Notes: a model not told the origin generated them from the sequence alone. A stretch of DNA of 64,000 bases from Amycolatopsis benzoatilytica AK 16/65 (GCF_000383915.1 NZ_KB912942.1:5948564-6012563), one strand, 5' to 3'; shown: positions 24,117-33,615, numbered from the stretch's first letter. Program-made: numbers and translations.

Positions 24117-24706
24117 TGGATACCAACACTGTCGTCCTGATCCTGGGCGTGCTGATCGTGCTTGGTGTGCTGATGCTGTTGTGGCGCGGGCAAAAGGGCA
24201 GTCAGCCGAGCACGCTGAAGGTGTCCCTGTCCGACCTCTTCAAGATGGATCTTTCGCTTTCGCCGCAGAACAGGGCGCAAGCCGAGCAAGACCTTCGGAA
24301 AGCCGAGCAGGAGAAAGCGCCCGGCGCACCCCCGGGAACGCTGCCCGAGCTGCGGCCGACGCGCGCACTGACCCGGGTCCTCTGGATCGACGACCATCCG
24401 GAGCGGAACGTCCACGAAACCGTTGCCCTGGAAAACCTCGGCAAGCTCGTCACGGTCGCCACGTCCGACGAAGCCGCCCGGATCTTTCTGCGACGGCTGG
24501 ATTTCGCCGCGATCGTGACCAATCTCGGCCGCGGCGGCGATCCGCACGCCGGCACCCGGTTCATCAGCGAGCTGCGCGATGCCGTCCCGGCAGTGGTCTA
24601 CACGAAAGACGCGCACACCGAGGAAGCCGACGCGGCACGGAAAGCGGGCGCGACCGCGATCTGCGTTCTCCCGCACGAGTTGATCGCCGCGCTGGAGCGG
24701 ATCTGA
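24117..24706 (+). CDS. Membrane-anchored degenerate receiver-domain protein
   Basis: A 196-residue protein with an N-terminal membrane helix (residues about 5-23), a charged linker (24-82) and a C-terminal receiver-like domain (85-196). The acidic pair Asp92-Asp93 in LWIDDHP and the conserved Lys164 in VVYTKDA are present. The residue at the usual phosphorylation site is Asn136 (VTNLGRGG) instead of Asp. It is therefore probably not phosphorylated in the standard way. No histidine kinase or output domain is present. It converges with the helicase gene (4 bases apart). Function unknown; perhaps a docking or sensing protein at the membrane. Confidence 0.72.
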
Positions 24707-24710
24707 CCGG

Positions 24711-27227
24711 TCAGAACTGGTTGACGTCCACGATCCGCACCACCGCTGACCCGGCCTCGTCCGACGCGCGCAGGTCCACCTCGGCGCTGATGCCCCAGTC
24801 GTGGTGGCCCGACGGGTCGTCGAAGATCTGCCGCACGCGCCACATGTCCGGCTCCTGCTCGATCAGCAGCAGGGCCGGGCCGCGCGCGTCCGGACCGATG
24901 CTCAGCGCGTCGTGCTCGTCGAAGTAGTCCTCGATCGCGTCTTCCCACGCGTCGGCGTCCCAGCCGGACGCGGCGTCCAGCTCGCCCAATGCGCCGAAGT
25001 TCCGCCGCGCGGCCAGCTCCACGCGCCGAAACAGCTCGTTGCGCACCAGCACCCGGAACGCCCGCTCGTTGCGGGTGACCGCGGGCGGCTCGGGCGGCGG
25101 CCGGTGCGATACCGGGCCTTCCTCGTCCGGGTGCCGCAGCGCTTCCCACTCGTCCAGCAGGCTCGAGTCGACCTGGCGAACCAGCTCGCCGAGCCATTCG
25201 ATCAGGTCCTGCAGCGGTTCGGTCTTCGCCTCGTCCGGCACGGTGTGCCGCAACGCGTCGTAGGTGTCGGCGAGGTAGCGCAGCACCAGCCCCTCGGAGC
25301 GGGCGAGCTGGTAGAAGCCCACGTATTCCACGAAGTTCATCGCGCGCTCGTACATGTCGCGCACCACCGACTTCGGCGACAGCTCGTAGTCCGCGACCCA
25401 CGGATGCCCGGCCCGATAGGACTGGTAGGCCGCGTTCAGCAGCTCCTCCAGCGGTTTCGGGTAGGTGACCGCTTCGAGCAGCTCCATCCGCTCGTCGTAC
25501 TCGATGCCCTCGGCCTTCATCGCCTGCACGGCCTCGCCGCGAGCCTTGAACTGCTGCTGGGAAAGCACCGGCCGCGGATTGTCCACAGTGGATTCCATAA
25601 TGGACACCACGTCGAGCGCGTAGGACGGCGATTCGGCGTCGAGCAATTCCACCGCGGCCAGCGCGAACGGCGAAAGCGGCTGGTTCAGGGCGAAATCGAA
25701 CTGCAAGTCGACGGTCAGCCGGACGATCCGGCCCTCTTCGTCCGGTTCCGGCAGCCGCTCCACCACGCCCGCGGCGAGCAGCGACCGGTAGATCTCGATC
25801 GCCCGCAGGATCAGCTTGCGCTGCGTCGGCCGGTCCGAATGGTTGTCCTCCAGCAGGTGGCGCATCGCGTCGAACGCGTTGCCCGGCCGGGAAATCACGT
25901 TCAGCAGCATCGAGTGGCTGACCTGGAAACTGGACGTGAGCGGCTCCGGCTCGGCCGCGATCAGCCGCTCGAAGGTGGCTTCGGTCCAGTTGACGAAGCC
26001 CTCCGGGGCCTTCTTCCGGACGATCTTCTTTTTCTTCTTCGGGTCGTCGCCCGCCTTCTCCAGCGCCTTGGCGTTCTCCACCACGTGGTCCGGCGCCTGC
26101 ACGACGACGTAGCCGTCGGTGTCGTACCCGGCCCGCCCGGCCCGGCCGGCGATCTGATGGAACTCGCGCGCCTTCAGGTGCCGCTGGCGCACGCCGTCGT
26201 ACTTGGTCAGCGCCGAGAACACCACCGTGCGGATCGGCACGTTGATGCCCACGCCGAGGGTGTCCGTCCCGCAGATCACCTTCAGCAGGCCGGATTGCGC
26301 GAGCATTTCGACCAGCCGGCGATATTTCGGCAACATTCCCGCGTGGTGCACGCCGATGCCGTGCCGGACCAGCCGCGACAGCGTCTTGCCGAACCCGGCG
26401 GAGAACCGGAAGTCGCCGATCAGATCGGCGATCGCCTCCTTCTCCGCCTTGGTGGTGACGTTGATGCTCATCAGCGTCTGCGCCCGCTCGATCGCCGCGG
26501 CCTGCGAGAAGTGCACCACGTAGACCGGCGCCTGCCCGCCGTTGAGCAGTTCGGACATGGTCTCGTGCAGCGGCGTCAGCGCGTACCGGAAGGTGAGCGG
26601 CACCGGCCGCTGTGCCGAGGTGACCACCGCGGTCGGCCGCCCGGTGCGCCGGGTCAGGTCCTTCTCGAAGAACGAGACGTCGCCGAGCGTGGCCGACATG
26701 AGCACGAACTGTGCGTTCGGCAGTTCGATCAGCGGGACCTGCCAGGCCCAGCCGCGGTCCGGTTCCGAGTAGAAGTGGAACTCGTCCGCCACGACCTGGC
26801 CGACCGGGGCGCCGGCGCCGTCGCGCAACGCGATGTTCGCCAAGATTTCCGCCGTGCAGCAGATGATCGGCGCGTCCGCGTTGACGCTGGAGTCACCGGT
26901 CATCATGCCGACCTGGTCGGCCCCGAAGATGCCGATCAGCTGGAAGAACTTTTCCGACACGAGCGCTTTGATCGGCGCGGTGTAAAAACTGCGTTTGCCG
27001 TGCGCGAGCGCGGTGAAGTGCGCGCCGACCGCGACCAGGCTCTTGCCGGAGCCGGTCGGCGTCGACAGGATGACGTTGGCCCCGGAGACGACCTCGATCA
27101 CCGCCTCCTCCTGCGCCGGGTACAGCTCGATGCCCCGCTCCGCCGTCCACTCGGTGAAGGCTTCGAACAGGGCGTCTGCGTCGGGATCCGCTGGCAGGAG
27201 GTCGGTGAGAGTCATCGCGACACCCAT
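24711..27227 (-). CDS. Ski2-like DEAD/DEAH-box helicase with DUF3516
   Basis: An 838-residue ATP-dependent RNA (or DNA) helicase. Walker A is TPTGSGKS (residues 56-63), motif II is DEFHFYSEPDRGW, motif III is MSATL, motif VI is HQIAGRAGRAG. A lysine-rich insertion (KKKKKIVRKK) follows the second RecA domain. The C-terminal 400 residues are the helical DUF3516 region found in actinobacterial relatives of Ski2/Mtr4. The ATG at 27227 follows GGAGGA by 7 bases. The role is probably RNA turnover or repair. It is divergent from the acidic protein gene at 27368. Confidence 0.9.
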   Translation of the reverse strand: MGVAMTLTDLLPADPDADALFEAFTEWTAERGIELYPAQEEAVIEVVSGANVILSTPTGSGKSLVAVGAHFTALAHGKRSFYTAPIKALVSEKFFQLIGIFGADQVGMMTGDSSVNADAPIICCTAEILANIALRDGAGAPVGQVVADEFHFYSEPDRGWAWQVPLIELPNAQFVLMSATLGDVSFFEKDLTRRTGRPTAVVTSAQRPVPLTFRYALTPLHETMSELLNGGQAPVYVVHFSQAAAIERAQTLMSINVTTKAEKEAIADLIGDFRFSAGFGKTLSRLVRHGIGVHHAGMLPKYRRLVEMLAQSGLLKVICGTDTLGVGINVPIRTVVFSALTKYDGVRQRHLKAREFHQIAGRAGRAGYDTDGYVVVQAPDHVVENAKALEKAGDDPKKKKKIVRKKAPEGFVNWTEATFERLIAAEPEPLTSSFQVSHSMLLNVISRPGNAFDAMRHLLEDNHSDRPTQRKLILRAIEIYRSLLAAGVVERLPEPDEEGRIVRLTVDLQFDFALNQPLSPFALAAVELLDAESPSYALDVVSIMESTVDNPRPVLSQQQFKARGEAVQAMKAEGIEYDERMELLEAVTYPKPLEELLNAAYQSYRAGHPWVADYELSPKSVVRDMYERAMNFVEYVGFYQLARSEGLVLRYLADTYDALRHTVPDEAKTEPLQDLIEWLGELVRQVDSSLLDEWEALRHPDEEGPVSHRPPPEPPAVTRNERAFRVLVRNELFRRVELAARRNFGALGELDAASGWDADAWEDAIEDYFDEHDALSIGPDARGPALLLIEQEPDMWRVRQIFDDPSGHHDWGISAEVDLRASDEAGSAVVRIVDVNQF

Positions 27228-27367
27228 CGTGCCATCCTCCCCCCGGCCTCAGGTGCAGGGGAGATCGCGGGTGCTTGCCCCAACCCGTAGGCTTCTCCTA
27301 CCGCGCGCCGCCGGAGGGGCCACAGGCAGGCGGGCGCGCACGGGCGGTACTCGCGGAGGATTCGGCA

Positions 27368-28627
27368 ATGGCACAGGACATCATCCCGATCGAGCTCGGG
27401 CTGCCGCAGGGCGACGTAGTCACCCTCTGGGCCCCCCGGTGGCGGGAAGACGGCGAGGAGTGGGAAGCGTTCCTCGGCGACGAGGACGACCTGTACGCCT
27501 TCCCGGACGCCGCCCACCTGGCCGCCTTCGTGCGCACCTCCGAGCAGCACGACCTGCTCGACCACCCGGCGTGGGACGCGGTGCCCGCGCTGAACGTCCC
27601 GGAGCTGATCCCGGACGACGACCACTCCTACGACCTGGTCGGCGTGCCCGAACTGGTCGCCGAGGAGCCGGACTCGTGGACGATCGGCGAGCTGGCCGAG
27701 ATCGTCGGCATCGTCCGTTCGCTCGCCGACGTGTGCGAGCTGGACGAGGTGCACGAGGTGCTCGACGCGTACGAGGGCTTCTCGCTGCTGGAGCAGGGCC
27801 GGCTGCCGTTCACCGGCCGTGAGGGCGAAGCGCTCTGGAACGACCTGTCCAAGGCCGTCTCGGAGAAGTGGGACACCATCCTGGACGCGATCGACAATCT
27901 GGTCACGGTGCCGGAGGTCGACGCGGCCGTGCTGGAGCAGACCGCCGAGGAGCTGGCCGCGTTCCACGAGGAGTCCGCCGAGGCCGAGGCCGGCGAGCAG
28001 GACGGCGGTCCGGAAGACCTCGAAGCCGTCGACGCCGAGGACGCGGAGGACGACGCCGAGGACGAGCCGGTGGGCTTCTGGGGCGAGGTCGGCATCGACC
28101 CGATCAAGATCGTCACCTCCGGCGCGGAGTACTACACGCTGCGCTGCTACCTCGACGACAAGCCGGTGTTCCTCGGCAACGACGGCGAGATCGACGTGTT
28201 CAGCTCGCCGAAGGCGCTGCTGAAGGCGATCAAGGACGGCGACGAGCTGGCCGACACCGACCTGGCCGAGGTGTCCACCTGGGAAGAGGTCCTGGAGAAG
28301 GCGAACGCGGGCGAGCTGGAGATCGAGGTCGACGCGGACAACACCTACGTGTTCCCCGGCCTGGACGACGACATCGCCGAAGGCCCGGAGTCGATCGACC
28401 CGACCCAGCTGGAGCTGGCCGTCGAGCTGATCACCGACGCCGCCGACTGGTCCGGCGACGACACCGTGGAGGCCGCGCTGGCGGCCAACGAGAGCCTCGG
28501 CTGGCTGGTGTCCTTCGTGCTGCGGCCGGACCCGAGCCGGCTCGAGCCGAGCGCGCCGTTCGACGCGGAGCAGAGCGCGTGGCGCAAGCTGGTGGAGGAC
28601 TTCGAGAACCGCCTGACGGTGGTCTGA
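27368..28627 (+). CDS. Acidic actinobacterial protein, 419 aa (often labelled primosomal protein)
   Basis: A strongly acidic soluble protein beginning MAQDIIPIELGLPQGDVVTLW. Residues about 30-180 form one domain (YAFPDAAHLAAFVRTSEQHD, DSWTIGELAEIVGIVRSLAD). A linker of Asp/Glu (AEDAEDDAEDEP, about 220-235) follows. The second half repeats the same layout (VFLGNDGEIDVFSSPKALLK), so the protein may be an internal duplication. Related proteins are annotated as primosomal protein, without good evidence for that role. The start has GGAGG 8 bases upstream. It is divergent from the helicase gene, 140 bases apart, a pairing worth testing for functional linkage. Confidence 0.8.
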   Translation: MAQDIIPIELGLPQGDVVTLWAPRWREDGEEWEAFLGDEDDLYAFPDAAHLAAFVRTSEQHDLLDHPAWDAVPALNVPELIPDDDHSYDLVGVPELVAEEPDSWTIGELAEIVGIVRSLADVCELDEVHEVLDAYEGFSLLEQGRLPFTGREGEALWNDLSKAVSEKWDTILDAIDNLVTVPEVDAAVLEQTAEELAAFHEESAEAEAGEQDGGPEDLEAVDAEDAEDDAEDEPVGFWGEVGIDPIKIVTSGAEYYTLRCYLDDKPVFLGNDGEIDVFSSPKALLKAIKDGDELADTDLAEVSTWEEVLEKANAGELEIEVDADNTYVFPGLDDDIAEGPESIDPTQLELAVELITDAADWSGDDTVEAALAANESLGWLVSFVLRPDPSRLEPSAPFDAEQSAWRKLVEDFENRLTVV

Positions 28628-28682
28628 ACCTTCTAGGGCACGTCGAAGACGCGCTCCGCCGGCCCGCCGCGAAGTACCCCAG

Positions 28683-28737
28683 GTCCGTGAAGGGCCCCTT
28701 GAGGGAATCTGATTCCCTCAAGGGGCCCTTCACGGAC
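28683..28737. repeat. Dispersed palindrome, copy 3 (perfect 26-base arms)
   Basis: The left arm starts GTCCGTGAAGGGCCCCTTGA and continues GGGAAT; the right arm is its exact reverse complement, with only CTG between. This is the best-preserved copy in the window. It lies between two convergent genes, 55 bases after the stop of the plus-strand gene. Confidence 0.95.
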
Positions 28738-28776
28738 TTTCTCGGACTTTCTCGGACTTTCTCGGACTTTCTCGGA
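28731..28776. repeat. Tandem 10-base repeat growing from palindrome end
   Basis: Starting within the last bases of palindrome copy 3, CACGGACTTT is followed by three exact copies of CTCGGACTTT and a partial CTCGGA. The repeat unit contains the terminal CGGAC of the palindrome, suggesting slippage from its end. Confidence 0.9.
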
Positions 28777-30369
28777 TCAGCGCGGAGCGCCTACCCGCGG
28801 TCCGGTCGAAGCGACCGAGCCGCATGTCGGGTCACCCGGCTGCGCCGGAACGCTCACCGCGTCCCAGGCCGCCTTCACCGTGTTGAACTCGGTGCAGCTG
28901 TTGGGGAACAGGCTCTTCGCCGCGGTCAGCGTCCAGGTGCGGTAGCTCAGGTACGAGCTGTTGCTGTTCTTCAACAGCATCGCGTTGTAGAAGATCTGCA
29001 CCGCCGACTTCACGCCGAGCCCGGTGACCGTCGAGTTGTTGCAGGTCGGGCTGACCGGCTGGCCGTTGGTCGGGTTGGTGCCCTCGGCGACCAGGTAGAA
29101 CCAGTGGTTGCCCGGACCCGCCGCGGCGTGCACCTCGGTGTTCGGGATCGTGTCGTCGTAGCAGTTCTTGTGGCCCAGCTGGGACGGGTCGTACATGTTG
29201 CGGATCGGCCCGCTCCCGACCAGGTTCACCTGGTTGCCCACCAGGAAGTCCGGTGCCGCGTACGGCGCGGACTCGCCCGCGAACCATTCCGTCGACGCAC
29301 CGAAGACGTCCGCGACGAACTCCTGAGTGCCGGCGCCGGACAGGCTGCCCGGGGTGTGGTCGTCGATGCCGTGCCCGTGCTCGTGCGCGATCACGTCGAT
29401 CGCGCCGATCCACTGGCCCGCCGTGTTGTCGCCGACCTGGACCTGGGAACCGTCGTAGTAGGCGTTCTGGTCATTGAGCCCGACCCGGATCGGCCAACCG
29501 CCGCCGTTGCCGTCGAAGCTGTTGCGTCCCAACCACTGCGACAGCATCTTGTTCTCTTGCTGAACGCCGTACAGCGCGTCCACGCAGCCGGTTTCGCGGT
29601 TGGTCTCGTCGCCGTTGCCCCAGCTGTCGCTGGACTTGGTGAAGGTGGTGTTCGTGTCGGCGTCCTGGCAGCTGACGTTCGTCAGGTTCGGGTCGGTCAT
29701 CGAGTAGGTGCCGTCACCGTTGTTGGTGGTGTCGATGTGCAGCGGCTCCGGGCCATTCCACACGCCCTGCGCGTCCCCGTAGGCGACCCGCTCGCGGGTG
29801 TGCAGCACCTTGCCGGTCAGCGCGTCGACGACGACGTCCAGTTTGCTCGGTCCCTCGGCATTACGGCCGGTCACCTGGGTTTGCCAAGCCAGCGCCGGCG
29901 TACCCGCCGCGTAAGCGACGAGCCGCGCCGGGCTCACCTTGTCCACAGTGGAGACCTGGCCGCGGGCGATCTTTTCCGCCTGGCTCGCGGTGAGCTTCGG
30001 CGCGGTGCTGGCCAGATGGATTTCGGACTTCTGCGCGACCGAAGTGGAGACCACCTTGCCCGCGGAGTTGGTGGCCACGACGAAATCGCCGCCGACCACC
30101 GGCAAGCCCTTGTAGGTGCGGTCGTAGGGCACGTACTTCAGCCCGTTGACCGACGAAATTACTTGGTGTTGCTGGAAAACGTCCTCCGGGCTGGCGTGCA
30201 GCGCGGCCGGCCGCGAGGCGACCAGCGCCTGCGCGGCGTTGGCGGCCATCGCCTCGGCGGTCTGCGGGTTCTGCGGATCGAGCGGTTGTGCCTGTGCGGC
30301 CGCTGCGGTGGTGACGGCCGCGGCCAGCACCCCCGCGGAAAGCAGCACGAGCGGTCGGCGCAATCTCAT
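28777..30369 (-). CDS. Secreted thermolysin-like metallopeptidase (M4)
   Basis: A 530-residue exported zinc endopeptidase. The signal peptide spans residues 1-28 (MRLRRPLVLL start, AAAAQAQ end). An FTP inhibitory domain and a PepSY-like propeptide follow (about 35-190). In the catalytic domain the zinc-binding HEHGH lies at 329-333, with the third ligand Glu350 in GTQEFVADVFG. The transition-state His is in NTEVHAAAGPGNHWFY. Several cysteine pairs suggest disulfides outside the cell. The ATG at 30369 is preferred because GGAGGAG lies 10 bases upstream and a signal peptide follows directly. Confidence 0.93.
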   Translation of the reverse strand: MRLRRPLVLLSAGVLAAAVTTAAAAQAQPLDPQNPQTAEAMAANAAQALVASRPAALHASPEDVFQQHQVISSVNGLKYVPYDRTYKGLPVVGGDFVVATNSAGKVVSTSVAQKSEIHLASTAPKLTASQAEKIARGQVSTVDKVSPARLVAYAAGTPALAWQTQVTGRNAEGPSKLDVVVDALTGKVLHTRERVAYGDAQGVWNGPEPLHIDTTNNGDGTYSMTDPNLTNVSCQDADTNTTFTKSSDSWGNGDETNRETGCVDALYGVQQENKMLSQWLGRNSFDGNGGGWPIRVGLNDQNAYYDGSQVQVGDNTAGQWIGAIDVIAHEHGHGIDDHTPGSLSGAGTQEFVADVFGASTEWFAGESAPYAAPDFLVGNQVNLVGSGPIRNMYDPSQLGHKNCYDDTIPNTEVHAAAGPGNHWFYLVAEGTNPTNGQPVSPTCNNSTVTGLGVKSAVQIFYNAMLLKNSNSSYLSYRTWTLTAAKSLFPNSCTEFNTVKAAWDAVSVPAQPGDPTCGSVASTGPRVGAPR

Positions 30370-30600
30370 CGGTGGCGTTCTCCTCCGGGCAGGCTGAACC
30401 AGGCCCGGGACACGGGCCGATTCGGCGGTGGAATGGGTTCGAACCCCACCTAGAGTCAGGTTTTTGCCAACCTTGAACAACCGACGAAGGTCGCTAAGTC
30501 GTCAACTTCGCACGCCGAGACGGGAGGAATGCGACGAGGTGATCAATGCCGCAGATAGCGGGTCAATTCGGCGGTATCGGATGCCGCGAGCGGACCGGCG

Positions 30601-31815
30601 CTACGCCTTGTCCGTCTCCGCCCGCACCGGCACCAAACCGATTGCCAGCACCGGGAAAATCGCCGCCACGCAATAGGCGAGCGCGTACCGGCTGTCGCCG
30701 ATCACCAAGCCCAGCAACGGAGGCGTCAGTGACGCGGCGACGTTCTGCGCGGTGTTCTGCGTCCCCATCGCGCGACCGGACCATGCCACTCCGGCCATCT
30801 CCGCCGACGCGGTGAAGCCGAGACCGTTGTCCGCCACCGTGATCACCGCGGCCAGCACCAGCGCGGCCAGCACCAGCCACAGCCACGTCACGTCGCCTAG
30901 CGCGACCAGCAGCATCACGACCGCGCTGGCGACCGCGAGCTGCCGCATCGGCCGCAACCGGCTGCCGACCCGGTCCGACCAGTAGCCTGACGCCAGCCTC
31001 CCGAGCGCACCGAGCACCTGTGCGACCGCGACGAACACCCCCGCCTGCGCGGCGGTCCACTGATGCTGCGACACCAGATACACCGGCGCGAACGCCGATA
31101 CCGCGAACTGCGGCACCACGAGCAGCGCGCTCGCCGCGTGAACGCGCCACAGCCCAGCCTTCCGGTACGGTGACGGCGGCCGCTGCCCCTTCGCCGCCCG
31201 CGGCGGCCGCGGCGGATCGACGACGAACACCGCCACCAGCAACGACACGACGATCGCGAGCCCGGCCGGCAGCACCACCGCCGCCTGAAAACCCCAGTGC
31301 GCCGCGAGCGGCGGCAACCCGAGCGCCGCCACCCCGACTCCCAGCGGCTGCGCGGTCTGCCGGATGCCCATCGCGACACCGCGCTCGGATTTCGCGAACC
31401 AGCCCATGACGACCCGGCCGCTCGCCGCGTTCACCGAAGCCGTGCACGCACCAGCGACAAGGAACACCCCAAAGAGAAGTCCGACCGGGTGATGCCACAG
31501 CGCGGCATACACGAGGAGTAACCCTGAAATGCCGAGGCCCAGCGCCATGATGAGCCGCTCTCCGTAACGGTCCGCAGCCGCGCCCCAGGCGATAAGGGTC
31601 AACAGGAGACCGATGCTCGGGGCCGCGACCACGGTGCCCGCTTCCGCGAGCGTGAGGTGATCGGCGGCGCGCATCGCGGGGACGAGGAAAGGGAGTCCAT
31701 AGAGGAAAGAGCAGCTGGCGGTCTGCGCGGCGAGGCCAAGGGCAAGGATCAGCCACCGCCGCGAGCTGTTTTTCCGCACCTGCTCCCCGGTCTCTAGCTG
31801 CGCCACCTTGGTCAC
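30601..31815 (-). CDS. Major facilitator superfamily transporter
   Basis: A 404-residue inner-membrane transporter with 12 predicted helices. The cytoplasmic loop 2-3 has AADRYGERLIMALGLG, equivalent to the MFS signature, and a second GYWSDRVGSRLRPM lies between helices 8 and 9. A Pro/Arg-rich central loop (PPRPPRAAKGQRPPSPYR) joins the halves. The substrate is not evident; it resembles the CynX/NimT or oxalate-type MFS group. The GTG at 31815 lies 6 bases behind CAATAT on the minus strand, so the message is probably leaderless. CATAT/ATATG inverted bases nearby may be an operator. Confidence 0.9.
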   Translation of the reverse strand: MTKVAQLETGEQVRKNSSRRWLILALGLAAQTASCSFLYGLPFLVPAMRAADHLTLAEAGTVVAAPSIGLLLTLIAWGAAADRYGERLIMALGLGISGLLLVYAALWHHPVGLLFGVFLVAGACTASVNAASGRVVMGWFAKSERGVAMGIRQTAQPLGVGVAALGLPPLAAHWGFQAAVVLPAGLAIVVSLLVAVFVVDPPRPPRAAKGQRPPSPYRKAGLWRVHAASALLVVPQFAVSAFAPVYLVSQHQWTAAQAGVFVAVAQVLGALGRLASGYWSDRVGSRLRPMRQLAVASAVVMLLVALGDVTWLWLVLAALVLAAVITVADNGLGFTASAEMAGVAWSGRAMGTQNTAQNVAASLTPPLLGLVIGDSRYALAYCVAAIFPVLAIGLVPVRAETDKA

Positions 31816-31936
31816 CGTCTCATATTGTGGGAGTTACGTCTTATATGGTGAACGATAGTTGGCGACGCTAACGACCGCAACCGCCTTTGGAATCGGCCCG
31901 GCGGAATCGGCCGCCGACCAAGAGCAGGCCTCGCCT

Positions 31937-32039
31937 GGTGCTGTCGTGACGACTGGGCGGCCAGCGACCAGTGTGCCGGTCTGTCCGTGAAGGGCCCCTT
32001 GAGGGAATCCAAGTCCCTTAAGGAGCCCCCTACGGACAG
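31937..32039. repeat. Dispersed palindrome, copy 4, with extended flank
   Basis: The palindrome CTGTCCGTGAAGGGCCCC...TACGGACAG occupies 31981-32039. Its right arm has drifted (AAGGAGCCCCCTACGGAC). The 44 bases before it (TGGTGCTGTCGTGACGACTG from 31937) match those before copy 9, apart from a 10-base gap, so the mobile unit can be larger than the hairpin. It lies 3' of add and upstream of the MFS gene. Confidence 0.85.
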
Positions 32040-32311
32040 CCCACCCGTTCGGCGTGCACGCGACCGGAGACAAGCTAAGTCGGCCCGCTCAGCGACACTG
32101 GGCTCCGGTCACCGGAACCGATATCTGGCGACCAGCGCAACCCCTGCCCGGAATCGGCAGCCGACCCCGCTTCCCGGGCCGGTCCCCGTCCCCGGGCACC
32201 CGCCTCACCAGCAAGATCAGCGGCCCTCCCGCCGCGGCCGGACAGCCAGCGGCCGCGAGCCCCTCCCCGGAGCCCGGGAGAACCACCCGCCAAGCCCGGA
32301 CCGCGGCGGAT
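32040..32311. other. Intergenic region downstream of add
   Basis: No supportable gene on either strand. It is rich in C/G with short inverted runs (for example around 32150-32290) but no clear terminator stem next to the add stop at 32312. Confidence 0.45.
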
Positions 32312-33403
32312 TCAGGCCAGCTCCGCGTACCCCGGTTTGACCACGTTCTCGATGAGGTCGATCCGCTCGTCGAAATCGAGGAACGCGGATTTCATCGCGT
32401 TGACGGTGAACCGCTGGAAGTCGTCCATGCCGAAGCCGAACGCCTCGGCCAGCGCGGCGAATTCACTGGTCATCGTGCATCCGCTCATCAGCCGGTTGTC
32501 GGTGTTGACGGTGACCCGGAAGCGCAGCCGGGCGAGCAGGCCGATCGGGTGCTGCGCCAGTGACGGCACGGTTCCGGTCTGCACGTTGGACGTCGGGCAG
32601 ATCTCGAGAGGGATCCGGCGGTCCCGGACGTAGGCCGCCAACCGTCCAAGGTGGACGTTTCCGTCGGCGTCGGTGCGGATGTCCTCGGCGATCCGGACGC
32701 CGTGGCCGAGCCGTTCCGCGCCGCAGTACTGGATTGCTTCGGCGATCGACGGGAGTCCGAACGCTTCGCCGGCATGAATAGTGAAATGTGCATTGTTCCG
32801 GCGCAAATAGTCGAATGCGTCCAGATTGCGGGTGGGCGGAAAACCGTCCTCCGGACCGGCGATGTCGAACCCGGCCACGCCCTGGTCTCGGTAGCGCACC
32901 GCCAGCTCGGCGATCTCCAGCGCCCGCGCGTGCTGGCGCATCGCGCACAGCAGCGTCCGCACCCGGATCCGGCCGCCCGCGGCGGTCACTCTCCGAGTCC
33001 CTTCGGCGAAGCCCTCCTGCACCGCAAGGATCACCTCATCGAGGGATAGCCCGCGCTCCACGAACAACTCCGGCGCGTACCGCAGCTCCGCGTAGACGAC
33101 CCCGTCCGCGGACAGGTCTTCCACCGCTTCGGCGGCGACCCTGACCAGCGCATCCTCGGTCTGCATGACACCACACGTATGGGCGAACGTCTGGAGATAC
33201 GAGACCAGCGAACCGGAGTCCGCGGCGGCGCGGAACCAGCGGCCGAGCTCCGCCGGATCGGCCGAGGGAAGGTCCCGGTAGCCGAGATCGTCGGCGAGTT
33301 CGGCGACCGTACGCGGGCGCAAGCCGCCGTCGAGGTGATCGTGGAGCAGGACCTTGGGCACGCTGCGCAGGATCTCCGCGCTCAGCGGGGTTACGTCCGA
33401 CAT
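32312..33403 (-). CDS. add: Adenosine deaminase
   Basis: Converts adenosine or deoxyadenosine to inosine or deoxyinosine; cytoplasmic, zinc-dependent. The 363-residue length is normal. Metal ligands are in [10 protein letters not shown], the catalytic Glu and a ligand region are in [10 protein letters not shown], and further ligands are in ERLGHGVRI and VTVNTDNRL. The ATG at 33403 yields [17 protein letters not shown]. The gene stands alone, but its product joins the nucleoside salvage functions encoded by the deoA operon 1.4 kb away. Confidence 0.95.
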   Translation of the reverse strand: MSDVTPLSAEILRSVPKVLLHDHLDGGLRPRTVAELADDLGYRDLPSADPAELGRWFRAAADSGSLVSYLQTFAHTCGVMQTEDALVRVAAEAVEDLSADGVVYAELRYAPELFVERGLSLDEVILAVQEGFAEGTRRVTAAGGRIRVRTLLCAMRQHARALEIAELAVRYRDQGVAGFDIAGPEDGFPPTRNLDAFDYLRRNNAHFTIHAGEAFGLPSIAEAIQYCGAERLGHGVRIAEDIRTDADGNVHLGRLAAYVRDRRIPLEICPTSNVQTGTVPSLAQHPIGLLARLRFRVTVNTDNRLMSGCTMTSEFAALAEAFGFGMDDFQRFTVNAMKSAFLDFDERIDLIENVVKPGYAELA

Positions 33404-33615
33404 GCCCCCAACGGTAGCCTCGCTGTCATTCCCCTACCTGGCCGTAACCGAGCGCCCCGGAACAACCCTCCGCTCAGCACGGTGCGCAAGGAATCGGCCA
33501 TCCGGGTGGCGCAGGCGTTATCCGCGTTCCCCGGGGGCCATACGCACAGCAATTTTCTTCATCGATAAGCTCCGGTCAGTCCCTTCCATTTCCCCGCCGA
33601 CGAAGGACACCGCAA

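Noticed and set aside
28431..28733. Short ORFs on both strands reading [21 protein letters not shown] peptides at each palindrome
   Set aside because: The same peptide appears at nearly every palindrome, in unrelated contexts and on both strands, because the arms happen to be open in one frame. It is a property of the repeat, not a gene.
28731..28776. Possible CRISPR-like array at the 10-base tandem repeats
   Set aside because: The repeats are contiguous without spacers and derive from the palindrome end; no cas genes are present.
30434..30448. TGGGTTCGAACCCCA, resembling a tRNA T-arm and possible attachment site
   Set aside because: There is no acceptor, D-arm or anticodon arm around it on either strand, no second copy in the window and no integrase. 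A palindromic chance match is the simplest explanation.
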